Shown piece by piece: positions 1 to 6,690 of a DNA stretch of 31,284 nucleotides. The notes under the pieces were generated by a model, which saw only the letters and a program-made list of their open reading frames with translations, did not search any database and was not told where the DNA came from. The stretch lies in the IMG/VR virus record IMGVR_UViG_3300048102_000021, positions 1 to 31,284 of that record; one strand, written 5' to 3'. This DNA comes from a virus. The position numbers and the translations under genes are program-made. The first letter of the stretch is position 1. Every line of letters starts with the position of its first letter.

Positions 1-1383
1 ATGCTTTTGCACTGGCCCGACGCACCGCTTGGCATCTACTCGGCAGGAATTGGGCGTAAAGAATCCCATTGCAAAATCACGTTTGCAGGCATTCAGTCTA
101 TCAGAAACAAGGCCCACGAAATAGGGCATATTGACTTGATGATTGTCGATGAGGCGCACCTAATATCCCATAACACGGATACCAGTTACCGTAAACTAAT
201 CGATGCGCTTAAGATTATCAATCCTGCGCTGCGCGTTGTCGGACTGACTGCGACGCCGTACAGACTTGGTCACGGTATGCTGACCGATGACGAAGGCATA
301 TTCCATGACCTAATTGAGCCAACCAGTATCGAGGCGCTAGTCGAGGATAAATACCTTGCACCGCTGCGCTCTAAACTGACAGGAACGCAACTGAGCGTCA
401 AAGGCGTACATCGTCGAGGCGGCGAGTTCATCGAGAAAGAGTTGCAAGCCGCAATCAATAAGTCGCACACAAACGCGGAAGTCGTGCGCGAAGTGATTAA
501 ATTGGCTGGCGACCGCAAGGCATGGCTGTTCTTTTGCGCTGGCGTAGACCACGCTCACGCCATTAAAGATATGCTGGTGGACTCTGGCATCCCTGCGGAG
601 TGCATCACCGGAGAGACGCCTAAGATCGAACGAGAGCGCATGATTGCCGACTTTAAGTCTGGGCGCCTGAGAGCGCTTACAAACGCCAACGTGTTGACTA
701 CCGGCTTCGACTATCCAGACATCGACTTAATCGCCATGATCAGGCCCACAATGTCTGCTGGGCTGTATGTGCAGATGGCTGGACGTGGTATGCGGATTAA
801 GAGCCATACCGATCATTGTTTGGTGCTAGATTTTGCTGGCGTTGTGCAGATGCATGGGCCGATCACAAATGTTCAGCCGCCAAACAAAGCCGGTAAAGGC
901 ACTGGAGAGGCGCCAGTAAAGACTTGTCCAGAGTGTGACAGTTTGATCGCGCCAGCTGTTAAAGTCTGCCCAGACTGTGGATATGAGTTCCCACCGCCAA
1001 AAGAAAAAAAGTACCGTCTGTCAGATATTGACATAATGGGCAGCGAAAACAATGCGCTCTCGGTAGAATCTTGGTTGTGGTCAACGCATACCTCTAGGGC
1101 CAGTGGAAAGAATATGGTGAAAGTTCAATATTACTCTAAGCTGTTAAGCGATCCAGTCATATCAGAATATTTTCCACTGACGCATCCCGGTTTTGTCGGT
1201 AATAGGGCTACAATTAAGTTAGCAGAAATTGCTAACAAGTCTAATATTAATTTTCAATTTTTAGATGCAGCGTCATTAGATGATATTTGTTTTGAAATGA
1301 ATAAAGGAAACTGCCCTGATGAAATACGTTTTCGGAAAGAAGGGAAATACTACAAGGTTGTCAAAAGGGACTGGTCGCTCTGA
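1..1383 (+). CDS. DEAD/DEAH-box (SF2) helicase, N-terminus missing
   Basis: Superfamily 2 helicase, likely unwinding DNA during phage replication or recombination. Visible motifs: DEAH Walker B at residues 50-53, TAT motif III at 83-85, motif V around TGFDYPD 234-240, and motif VI Q-x-x-GRG-x-x-R at 258-265. A four-cysteine zinc knuckle (C309, C312, C323, C326) follows, then a roughly 130-residue tail of unknown role. Motif I (Walker A, GxGKT) is absent from the readable part. The helicase core cannot work without it, so the gene almost certainly begins before base 1 and the ATG at base 1 is internal. It is the first visible gene of a four-gene plus-strand operon and overlaps the next gene by 65 bases. 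The last 200 bases are visibly AT-richer than the core, as are the genes after it. Confidence 0.93.
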   Translation: MLLHWPDAPLGIYSAGIGRKESHCKITFAGIQSIRNKAHEIGHIDLMIVDEAHLISHNTDTSYRKLIDALKIINPALRVVGLTATPYRLGHGMLTDDEGIFHDLIEPTSIEALVEDKYLAPLRSKLTGTQLSVKGVHRRGGEFIEKELQAAINKSHTNAEVVREVIKLAGDRKAWLFFCAGVDHAHAIKDMLVDSGIPAECITGETPKIERERMIADFKSGRLRALTNANVLTTGFDYPDIDLIAMIRPTMSAGLYVQMAGRGMRIKSHTDHCLVLDFAGVVQMHGPITNVQPPNKAGKGTGEAPVKTCPECDSLIAPAVKVCPDCGYEFPPPKEKKYRLSDIDIMGSENNALSVESWLWSTHTSRASGKNMVKVQYYSKLLSDPVISEYFPLTHPGFVGNRATIKLAEIANKSNINFQFLDAASLDDICFEMNKGNCPDEIRFRKEGKYYKVVKRDWSL

Positions 1384-1714
1384 ACACGTTGAACAGCGAG
1401 AGTTCGTAAGTTGGTTTCGCAAAAGCTACAAAGGAATAAGGATCATTGCAATACCAAACGGCGGTCAAAGAAATATCGCGACTGCGGCACGATTAAAGGC
1501 CGAGGGAGTCATGCGAGGAGTTCCAGACCTGTACGTCCCGGCGTGGATGCTGTGGATCGAAATGAAAAAAATTAGCGGCGGTCGAGTGTCGCCGGAACAG
1601 AAGGACTGGCACAATTATTTACAAAGCATTAACCAAAATGTTATTATCACCGCAGGATTTGAAAATGCAAAATTACAAATTGAAGATTTTATAGAGGAAA
1701 TGGAAGATGCCTGA
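1319..1714 (+). CDS. VRR-NUC domain nuclease
   Basis: Small stand-alone VRR-NUC (virus-type replication-repair nuclease) of 131 residues, a PD-(D/E)XK-fold enzyme often found beside or fused to SF2 helicases in phages. Visible family landmarks in order: E25-Q26, PNGG at 46-49, GVPD with the metal-binding Asp at 67-70, the I-E-M-K signature with E81 and K83, and Q94. It likely cuts branched or flap DNA with the upstream helicase (inference from family and context). The start is an ATG inside the helicase gene, preceded about ten bases upstream by an AAAGGA ribosome site. It overlaps the next gene by eight bases. Length is normal for phage single-domain members. Confidence 0.92.
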   Translation: MKYVFGKKGNTTRLSKGTGRSEHVEQREFVSWFRKSYKGIRIIAIPNGGQRNIATAARLKAEGVMRGVPDLYVPAWMLWIEMKKISGGRVSPEQKDWHNYLQSINQNVIITAGFENAKLQIEDFIEEMEDA

Positions 1715-2051
1715 TAAAAATTTAACCAAGTCTTTAAGACTTAGCCAAAACATCAAAGCGAATCGAGCAAAACTAAATTTACGCCAAGACGATTTAGCCA
1801 AACTGTTAGGAACAAATCGCTCAAAAATTAGCCAGTGGGAGAATGGGACATCGAATCCATCTGACGTTGAAAAACAAAAAATGGAACAGTTGTTTTTAAC
1901 TGGTCGCATCTTGGAAGATCAAGTGCAACTCGATCCTGAGCGCAATGCCTTGTTATTTACCGAAGTTAACGTTATAGGTTTGATCGGTATTACGCTTGGC
2001 GCTATGGCCGTGATCACAATGCTTTACTTGGTGGCAAGCCTATATGGTTAG
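1707..2051 (+). CDS. XRE-type HTH protein with C-terminal membrane anchor
   Basis: Residues 14-58 form a Cro/CI (HTH_3) DNA-binding domain: an N-terminal helix, the helix-turn-helix LRQDDLAKLLGTNRSKISQWE, and the conserved W-E-N-G-x-x-x-P. After a short acidic linker, residues 87-111 are an uninterrupted hydrophobic helix running to within three residues of the C-terminus, a tail-anchor arrangement. It should bind DNA while tethered to the inner membrane, or the hydrophobic tail may mediate oligomerisation. Start ATG at 1707 has a GAGGAA ribosome site at 1694-1699 and overlaps the nuclease gene by eight bases, so it is translationally coupled to it. A plain repressor would have a C-terminal dimerisation domain instead. 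The HTH is certain; the membrane location is inferred from hydrophobicity alone. Confidence 0.88.
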   Translation: MPDKNLTKSLRLSQNIKANRAKLNLRQDDLAKLLGTNRSKISQWENGTSNPSDVEKQKMEQLFLTGRILEDQVQLDPERNALLFTEVNVIGLIGITLGAMAVITMLYLVASLYG

Positions 2052-2262
2052 TTTAAACCTTCGTAAGTTTAATAAACGCATCAAACACATTAAGTTTGGG
2101 CCGTACTACATGGTGGCACTAAACAAATGGGATAATGGCGAACAGTTGTTTACTTTTATTGATGGGAAAACTTATCGAGACTCAGAGGTTATGACATTGG
2201 CAAAGAAATATGGTTATAATAACGTTGAGCGAGTTTACGAGACCTATAATTCGCTTGGTTAG
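2044..2262 (+). CDS. hypothetical protein, 72 residues
   Basis: I do not recognise this protein. It is soluble-looking and basic at the N-terminus (RKFNKRIKHIKFG), with aromatic residues spread through the middle and a final NNVERVYETYNSLG helix-like segment. It overlaps the HTH gene by eight bases in the same manner as the other genes of the operon, and ends about 30 bases before a strong terminator, which supports it as the last gene of the plus-strand transcript. The ribosome site is weak, so expression probably depends on coupling to the HTH gene. Confidence 0.7.
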   Translation: MVSLNLRKFNKRIKHIKFGPYYMVALNKWDNGEQLFTFIDGKTYRDSEVMTLAKKYGYNNVERVYETYNSLG

Positions 2263-2292
2263 TATTTCATTGATTCTCCAATCACACCTCTT

Positions 2293-2319
2293 GCCCCACT
2301 TCGCGTGGGGCTTTTTTTT
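2293..2319 (+). terminator. rho-independent terminator of the plus-strand operon
   Basis: A perfect 7-bp GC-rich stem GCCCCAC/GTGGGGC (2293-2299 with 2305-2311) closes a TTCGC loop and is followed directly by eight T on the plus strand. It sits 30 bases after the last plus-strand gene and touches the stop codon of the last minus-strand gene. Read on the other strand the hairpin is not followed by a U tract, so it should stop only rightward transcription. Confidence 0.9.
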
Positions 2320-2443
2320 ACTTTTTCTTTGCGTAACTTCTTTTTTTCTTTTTAACTTTTATGCCTTTCTTTTTTGCATCTTCCTCGGCTTTTTTCATAC
2401 CAGCTTTGGTATAGCTGTAGTGTTTCTTTCCAACCATTGGCAT
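2318..2443 (-). CDS. lysine-rich miniprotein (MPMVGKKHYSYTKAGMKKA type)
   Basis: A 41-residue ORF read from ATG at 2443 to TAA at 2318-2320. It starts MPMVGKKHYSYTKAG and then becomes almost pure Lys/Ala/Glu with a K-rich tail. Short proteins starting with a G-K-K-x-Y/F-x-Y-T-x-x-G pattern are frequent in marine phage genomes (known to me, function unknown). A strong AAAGGAGAT ribosome site lies about seven bases before the ATG and contains the stop codon of the upstream gene. The strong basic charge suggests nucleic-acid or capsid binding, but that is a guess. It is the last gene of the leftward transcript. Confidence 0.75.
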   Translation of the reverse strand: MPMVGKKHYSYTKAGMKKAEEDAKKKGIKVKKKKRSYAKKK

Positions 2444-2454
2444 AACTATCTCCT

Positions 2455-2925
2455 TTAACGTTTAACTGCAGAACTACCAACGTAGAAACTGAAGATGCTT
2501 AACATGATCTGATCATACGACGAACGAAACATTGCTGCGCCTTGAATGATTTCCCATTCTGTCCATCGTTTTGTTGTATCAATTAATCCAAACAAATAAT
2601 TCCCACCAGATGACTTCTCAACTGGCACTGCAATATCGATTGGCGTAAACATCGGCGCGAGACTAATAAATGCAACCATCGACAAAAATCCTAACACAAG
2701 TACACGTCGAGTTGCGCTTGAGAACCTGTCTTGTGTTCTTACTTTAAATTCTTTGTCGGCAATTTCTGCTCTGGCCTTCATATGCTCGACATCAAAGGCG
2801 AGCCTCTCCATCATCAGTTTTTGTTGATCCGCTTTCGCCTTCGCCGCATTTGCCACCAAGCCGCTGAATACGCCCACGAGATTGCTACCAATAGCGAGTA
2901 TAACTTCTGTCCCAAGTCCGAGCAT
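2455..2925 (-). CDS. holin-like membrane protein (3-TM type)
   Basis: A 156-residue protein with a hydrophobic N-terminal segment at 6-27, a charged helical stretch at 30-72, a clear membrane helix at 74-96 (after RR) and a weaker hydrophobic C-terminal segment at 138-153 ending in KR. This layout resembles the 3-TM holin family known from gene transfer agents and marine phages; no catalytic motif is visible. It would form inner-membrane lesions for lysis. Start chosen at ATG 2925 because the N-terminal hydrophobic segment belongs to the layout, yet no good ribosome site precedes it and the upstream endonuclease ORF runs 112 bases into it. It could equally be a virion or other membrane protein. 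No endolysin is visible nearby. Confidence 0.6.
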   Translation of the reverse strand: MLGLGTEVILAIGSNLVGVFSGLVANAAKAKADQQKLMMERLAFDVEHMKARAEIADKEFKVRTQDRFSSATRRVLVLGFLSMVAFISLAPMFTPIDIAVPVEKSSGGNYLFGLIDTTKRWTEWEIIQGAAMFRSSYDQIMLSIFSFYVGSSAVKR

Positions 2926-3290
2926 CTATGTTTAACTCTAAATTTAATTAAGTAAAATCCAGCATTCATTAACACTTTAAAACTGTCTTTATACATCCCA
3001 AGCCCCATGTTGCAGCGCTTGCACAGCATACCTCTTATTCTCCCACTATCGTGACAGTGGTCAACTGAAAGTGTGTCTATTGCGTCCTTAGTCCCTGTTT
3101 TTTTGCAAATTAAACAACGGTTTTGCTGGCTGTCTGCCAGATCCATCATCTCAGGCAGCGTTATTCCGTAACGAGTCCTTAAATGATAATCAGCATTTTC
3201 GCTTTTACTTCTTGTTCTTCTTTTTCTTTTTGGTTTTGACTGTTTTTGCTGTTTTGGCTGCTTTTTTAAATTGCTTGGCTGTTGGCGCAC
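2814..3290 (-). CDS. recombination endonuclease VII-like (His-Me/HNH) nuclease
   Basis: Endonuclease VII-family protein, expected to cut branched DNA before or during packaging. Visible signature: zinc ligands C59-x2-C62 and C90-x2-C93, with the catalytic D77-H78-C79-H80 and the R-I-R-G-M-L-C segment between them. The N-terminal 30 residues are extremely basic. The only available start is GTG at 3290, with a GGGAG ribosome site six bases before it, both lying inside an upstream 59-codon gene in another frame. Residues after about 117 look out of frame: they overlap the holin-like gene for 112 bases and have no family-like sequence. A lost stop codon or an indel near 2940 would explain the read-through tail. 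Confidence 0.82.
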   Translation of the reverse strand: MRQQPSNLKKQPKQQKQSKPKRKRRTRSKSENADYHLRTRYGITLPEMMDLADSQQNRCLICKKTGTKDAIDTLSVDHCHDSGRIRGMLCKRCNMGLGMYKDSFKVLMNAGFYLIKFRVKHRCSDLGQKLYSLLVAISWAYSAAWWQMRRRRKRINKN

Positions 3291-3384
3291 CTTTGTCTCC
3301 CGGCTTTCTCATTTTCTCACCAGAGCCGGCTTTAATCCTATCTTTCTTGGCTTTGATGTTGGCATAAAGTCCACGTTTTGCCAT
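3205..3384 (-). CDS. small basic protein, GSGEKMRKPG family
   Basis: A 59-residue ORF from ATG 3384 to TAA 3205-3207. It carries the segment I-K-A-G-S-G-E-K-M-R-K-P-G-D-K-G-A-P-T, which I recognise as a recurrent small protein of marine phages with no assigned function, followed by a K-rich tail. A good AAAGGA ribosome site lies six bases before the ATG, and the gene starts three bases after the stop of the DUF6321-like gene. The endonuclease VII gene starts inside it, in the +1 frame. It is one residue too short for common ORF filters. Confidence 0.85.
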   Translation of the reverse strand: MAKRGLYANIKAKKDRIKAGSGEKMRKPGDKGAPTAKQFKKAAKTAKTVKTKKKKKNKK

Positions 3385-3386
3385 GA

Positions 3387-3677
3387 CTATCCTTTCTTAC
3401 TTTTGTTGCGTTTAGAAATTGATGCGCTTTTTCTTTTGGCGTCTGCCTTAGATGATGCGCCCCACGCCTGTAAACTTAAAAGCAATCTTGTCGGCTTTCC
3501 TTTAGAGTCTCGCTCTGGGCCTTTCATGCCGCCCATACGAGCAAGAAAAGACGCACGTCGAGGATTGTCTCCAGACTTAACTGGCGACTTTAAATTTGCG
3601 CCTGTAGTTTTTTTAAAGTGTTTGCGGCCTTTTTCATTTAAGCCGCCTTTTGGATTTTGATGTACTTTCTTAACCAT
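3387..3677 (-). CDS. DUF6321-like phage protein
   Basis: A 96-residue basic protein with the family hallmarks H-Q-N-P-K-G-G-L-N-E-K-G-R near the start, V-K-S-G-D-N-P-R-R-A-S-F-L-A-R-M in the middle, then G-M-K-G-P and a K-rich tail. I recognise it as the DUF6321-type protein common in marine phages; its function is unknown, and its basic, compact nature suggests DNA or capsid association. ATG start at 3677 overlaps the stop of the upstream membrane gene by eight bases. It sits between membrane proteins and the nuclease, downstream of the capsid gene. Confidence 0.85.
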   Translation of the reverse strand: MVKKVHQNPKGGLNEKGRKHFKKTTGANLKSPVKSGDNPRRASFLARMGGMKGPERDSKGKPTRLLLSLQAWGASSKADAKRKSASISKRNKSKKG

Positions 3678-3942
3678 CTGGGCCTGTCCTTTCTAACAAA
3701 TGCACTCTCACTTTAAGATCGTGAATGTGTTCAAGAATTTCTTCTTTTAAATCTTGCCGTGCAAATGCGTTTCCCGGCGATGGAACAATAACGCCCTGAG
3801 GACTTATCAACTGCATTTGATTGGCGCGAATCAACTGAATGTCTGATGAAATTTCGCCAATGCTAGAAATGACCCACCACATAGCCGCCAGCAAAACTGG
3901 AACTAAACTAGCCAGTGCTTTTGCTATGTCAAAGTCTTTCAT
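3670..3942 (-). CDS. small single-pass membrane protein, 90 residues
   Basis: One membrane helix at residues 9-27 near the N-terminus, followed by a hydrophilic region and a predicted coiled-coil-like end (E-E-I-L-E-H-I-H-D-L-K-V-R-V-H-L-L-E). This is the general shape of an Rz-like spanin or a small lysis accessory protein, but no specific family is recognised. It starts ATGA-coupled (ATG 3940-3942) to the stop of the preceding 50-residue membrane gene and overlaps the next gene by eight bases. Confidence 0.75.
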   Translation of the reverse strand: MKDFDIAKALASLVPVLLAAMWWVISSIGEISSDIQLIRANQMQLISPQGVIVPSPGNAFARQDLKEEILEHIHDLKVRVHLLERTGPDG

Positions 3943-4091
3943 TTTTTGTTTAAAAGATCAAAAACAGTTTTAATCTTTTCTTCCAAAAATTTAAGGCGCA
4001 ACAAAACTTCACTGCGAAAACTAATTAAACCAGCAGCCAGTATCGCTAACGCCGATATAATCGGCCAAAGTTCTACTAACGTTTGAGTCAC
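3939..4091 (-). CDS. 50-residue single-pass membrane protein
   Basis: Short ORF starting with GTG at 4091 and ending with TGA at 3939-3941. The protein has a hydrophobic helix at about residues 9-25 and a charged, leucine-rich C-terminal helix (RLKFLEEKIKTVFDLL). It is linked on both sides by four-base overlaps: GTGA with the stop of the 83-residue gene and ATGA with the start of the 90-residue gene. Those exact couplings are the main evidence that it is real. It is the middle of three consecutive genes with one N-terminal membrane helix and a helical tail. Function unknown; a lysis or membrane role is a guess. Confidence 0.75.
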   Translation of the reverse strand: MTQTLVELWPIISALAILAAGLISFRSEVLLRLKFLEEKIKTVFDLLNKK

Positions 4092-4339
4092 TTATCAGCC
4101 TTCCCATCCAGCTTTTCGTCAATGGAATCTAACTTAACAAAAACTCGATCGACAAACTTTTCAAACTCTTTGCGTTTGAGATAGTCGCCAGCAACCAAGA
4201 CCTCGATCTCGCCAACTCGACGTTCAGTACGGCTTTGCAGTTTCTGCAAGTCGCGGATTGCCGCCCAGATAATATGCGCCAAAGCGCCTAACAATGCGCT
4301 TGCGCCACCAAGTATAAAATTGATGGTGGATTGATCCAT
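4088..4339 (-). CDS. small membrane protein with coiled-coil tail, 83 residues
   Basis: Starts at ATG 4339 rather than the longer in-frame ATG at 4381: the later ATG follows the upstream stop codon by one base and has a GGAAGGA ribosome site just before it. Residues 5-27 are a membrane helix. The rest is charged and helical, with the repetitive end FVKLDSIDEKLDGKADK. Proteins of this shape are common near phage lysis genes. A spanin or holin-accessory role is possible but not shown. Its stop overlaps the GTG start of the next gene by four bases. Confidence 0.75.
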   Translation of the reverse strand: MDQSTINFILGGASALLGALAHIIWAAIRDLQKLQSRTERRVGEIEVLVAGDYLKRKEFEKFVDRVFVKLDSIDEKLDGKADK

Positions 4340-4340
4340 G

Positions 4341-4634
4341 CTAGAACGTTCCTTCCCAGACTCTGAATTTGTTGAAGTCACCAGATAATATCTTTCTCTT
4401 TATCACTTCCTGCGCTGCCTTATGATCGTCCCATTTAACGCCAGCCTCTTTCAGCCACTGCGACATAATGTGCATTGGTATTCGGCCTACAAGTCTATTA
4501 TCGCCTTTTTGTTGATCGAATCCAGCATCTTTTAAGTCTTTAACTTGTTTAATTGTTGGATCGTTATCGTATACGTTCTCAATGGTAAGTGTGTCCCCAC
4601 CATCGTCGTGATGTACTATCTCTTTAACTTTCAA
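4341..4634 (-). CDS. hypothetical protein, 97 residues, TTG start
   Basis: A soluble protein beginning MKVKEIVHHDDGGDTLTI, with a central segment on 'path'-like lysine/aspartate-rich helices and a C-terminal basic patch (VIKRKILSGDF). No family recognised. The start codon is TTG at 4632-4634, chosen because a perfect GGAGG ribosome site stands five bases before it and no upstream in-frame start exists in the 50-base gap. That gap also contains a terminator, so this is the first gene after the capsid terminator and depends on read-through or a promoter I cannot identify. Confidence 0.75.
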   Translation of the reverse strand: MKVKEIVHHDDGGDTLTIENVYDNDPTIKQVKDLKDAGFDQQKGDNRLVGRIPMHIMSQWLKEAGVKWDDHKAAQEVIKRKILSGDFNKFRVWEGTF

Positions 4635-4647
4635 ACAAACCTCCGAT

Positions 4648-4676
4648 AAAAAAAGGGAGAGGCGTTAGCCCCTCCC
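4648..4676 (-). terminator. intrinsic terminator after the capsid gene (leftward)
   Basis: Read on the minus strand: a 9-bp stem GGGAGGGGC/GCCTCTCCC with one G-U pair and a TAAC loop, followed by seven T (plus-strand A at 4648-4654). It lies ten bases after the capsid stop codon and just before the ribosome site of the next gene. It should cap the highly expressed head transcript and reduce expression of the small genes to the left. Confidence 0.88.
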
Positions 4677-4685
4677 ATACACCAA

Positions 4686-5651
4686 TTAAGATGTTGTGTT
4701 GTCAAAGATACCGCCTGATGCTTTCTCGTTTTTTGAGACCATCGTTAGTTCGGTGACTATAGCACGTCTAGTTGCATCTCCTGTGCGAGCAAGCTCCATA
4801 TTCTTAGTGTTTCTAAGAACACCAACGCAGAACATATCATCTTGAACAATGAACACATCACGACTTCGGTTTTGACGCGAAGGCATAAAGTTTACAGTTC
4901 CCCAAGGAGTAACGTAAACGTCAACTGCGTTAACAACAGCGTTTGTGCCACCGACAGATGCGCCGATAGTTGCTCGCTGATTGTTCATCCCGGTGAAGCC
5001 AAGAGCCTTATTCATCTGGAATGCTGATAAGTACACAGTATCAGGATTTCCACCTTCCTCCCAGATTGACTGCATAACACCGTCAAAACGAGCTTGACTA
5101 AACGCTTGTAGCGTTGTTGTCTCGTCTGTACGAGCGTCAGTTCCGTCTCCGGTCGCGTCAGCGCCTTCGTTGTCACCAAAGTCAGTGTTGGTGATTAACC
5201 ATGATGGCAAACCAGCAAGCTCACGCGCAGTTGTGCTGTTACCAGCAACTCGAGCGTTGTTGTCAAAGAGAGCCTTCTCAATATCGAGCTTTTGCTCTTT
5301 GGCAGTCTTGAGCATTTGATATGCAACCTCAGATGCGCGACCAGCTTTTTTAAGGCCAGAGTCTGTATCTGGAACTGATACAGCGTCAACAAAGATTTGA
5401 GTGTAGTTCCCAAGTCTTGATGTTGCTGTACGAGCATTGGCAGTAATATCATCGCCCTCAATGTGAGCGTTAGCAGCTGCTGCACGAAGCGAGTCTGTCT
5501 GCCACTCATGTAGAGAGTTAGTTGCCGTTACTTTTTTACACTTAGTGTAAAACGGTGTTTCTTCTGGAGAAACGTCATAGATGATATCTGAGAGATCCTC
5601 TCGGATACCGACAGCATCATAGCTGTCAAAAGTGTTACTTGGTTGTGCCAT
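4686..5651 (-). CDS. major capsid protein, DUF5309/SU10 type
   Basis: A 321-residue protein whose start (AQPSNTFDSYDAVGIREDLSD.IYDVSPEETPFY) and overall order match the DUF5309 family, the HK97-fold major capsid protein of SU10-like podoviruses and many marine phages. Further family-like segments are the E-W-Q-T-D-S-L, the A-R-T-A-T-S-R-L-G-N-Y-T-Q-I-F region, and the C-terminal R-N-T-K-N-M-E-L-A-R-T-G-D segment. It polymerises into the procapsid shell around the scaffold encoded immediately upstream. ATG at 5651 has an AAAGG ribosome site. A terminator follows within ten bases, consistent with high expression. Confidence 0.92.
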   Translation of the reverse strand: MAQPSNTFDSYDAVGIREDLSDIIYDVSPEETPFYTKCKKVTATNSLHEWQTDSLRAAAANAHIEGDDITANARTATSRLGNYTQIFVDAVSVPDTDSGLKKAGRASEVAYQMLKTAKEQKLDIEKALFDNNARVAGNSTTARELAGLPSWLITNTDFGDNEGADATGDGTDARTDETTTLQAFSQARFDGVMQSIWEEGGNPDTVYLSAFQMNKALGFTGMNNQRATIGASVGGTNAVVNAVDVYVTPWGTVNFMPSRQNRSRDVFIVQDDMFCVGVLRNTKNMELARTGDATRRAIVTELTMVSKNEKASGGIFDNTTS

Positions 5652-5668
5652 TATATTTACCTTTTAAG

Positions 5669-6685
5669 TTATTCATTAACAATTAAACCGATCACATCTT
5701 CGATGCGACCAGACTTTTTGAACTTGGCTTTTTGCCGTTCCATTGCCTTGCGACTGGGATTAACGTTCTTCTTCGCACCCGGCTTGATAACTGGTTTCGC
5801 GCCTTTAGCTTTTTGCTCGGCTTTCGACTTGCCAGCGACTATCTCGCGGTACTTGATAGCGTCGTTTAAAACCCTTATGGCTCGATGATCCATGATGCCC
5901 CCAATCTCTTCCTGCGTGTAACCGTAGAAATTCTGACCAGAGTTCACCAACTTTTCCTTCAATTTAGGCGCCTTTTGAGCATCTCCAAAATCAGGAATAA
6001 CTTGTGCTAACGATTGCATTTCCTGTTGCAAATACGTTTGTACAGCTTGCTCACGAGCTTGCTCACTTTGTTTCATGACCTCGCCCATTTTGCCTTGTTG
6101 CTGATTGTATTCGCCCAACGCCTTGTCGTATCTGGCCTTCTCTTCAATGTATCCAATTGGATCAGTTGAGACAAGATCGTCAGATGGTGGAGTTGGCGGT
6201 TGCAAGAATTGCCCTTGTTGCATTTGCTCATACATCGATACCAATTGCTGTCGTTCGGCTAAGAGTGCAGAGTAAACTTCCTCAGCTTGTTTTTTACTAG
6301 CTGCGGCCTCTTGCATTCCTTTTTGGACGTACTTCTGGCCTGAATAACCTTGCTTGAGATCCTCTAAGGATACCTGCTGTTCTGCACCATCAACCTTGAC
6401 AGTATAGAACGTTGGCGCAGGCTCTTCTGAATCGGCTGGCTCTTCTGACTCTTCGTCATCGTCCGACATTTCAACTTCTGTTTCTTCTTCCTCGCCGTCG
6501 TTGACCTCGGCGTCATCAACATCCTCTGATTCCGATGCTTCCATTTCTGGAGATACATCCTCAGATTCTGTAATTTCTTCTTGCTCGACCTGTTCGGATT
6601 CTTCAGGCATAGTAATTAAACCAACTGCCTGTTCGATACTTCCGTCGAATGATTGTGCTTCTTGAGTTTCAGTCGTGTCTGACAC
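5669..6685 (-). CDS. capsid scaffolding protein
   Basis: A 338-residue, highly charged, mostly helical protein. Residues 27-90 are almost wholly Glu/Asp/Ser. A short ordered segment with YTVKVDGAEQQVSLEDLKQGYSG-like sequence follows, then Gln-rich coiled-coil (about 125-230) and a Lys/Arg-rich C-terminus (about 285-325). An acidic head with a basic, capsid-binding tail, placed directly upstream of the capsid gene and downstream of the portal, is the usual scaffold arrangement. It would act inside the procapsid and leave before packaging. No protease domain is visible. The role rests on position and composition, since scaffolds diverge quickly. Confidence 0.85.
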   Translation of the reverse strand: MSDTTETQEAQSFDGSIEQAVGLITMPEESEQVEQEEITESEDVSPEMEASESEDVDDAEVNDGEEEETEVEMSDDDEESEEPADSEEPAPTFYTVKVDGAEQQVSLEDLKQGYSGQKYVQKGMQEAAASKKQAEEVYSALLAERQQLVSMYEQMQQGQFLQPPTPPSDDLVSTDPIGYIEEKARYDKALGEYNQQQGKMGEVMKQSEQAREQAVQTYLQQEMQSLAQVIPDFGDAQKAPKLKEKLVNSGQNFYGYTQEEIGGIMDHRAIRVLNDAIKYREIVAGKSKAEQKAKGAKPVIKPGAKKNVNPSRKAMERQKAKFKKSGRIEDVIGLIVNE

Positions 6686-6690
6686 GGTAC

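Noticed and set aside
2210-2458. 82-codon plus-strand frame, hydrophobic and Phe-rich
   Set aside because: It crosses the terminator and reads the complement of the Lys-rich 41-residue gene, which explains the Phe-rich sequence.
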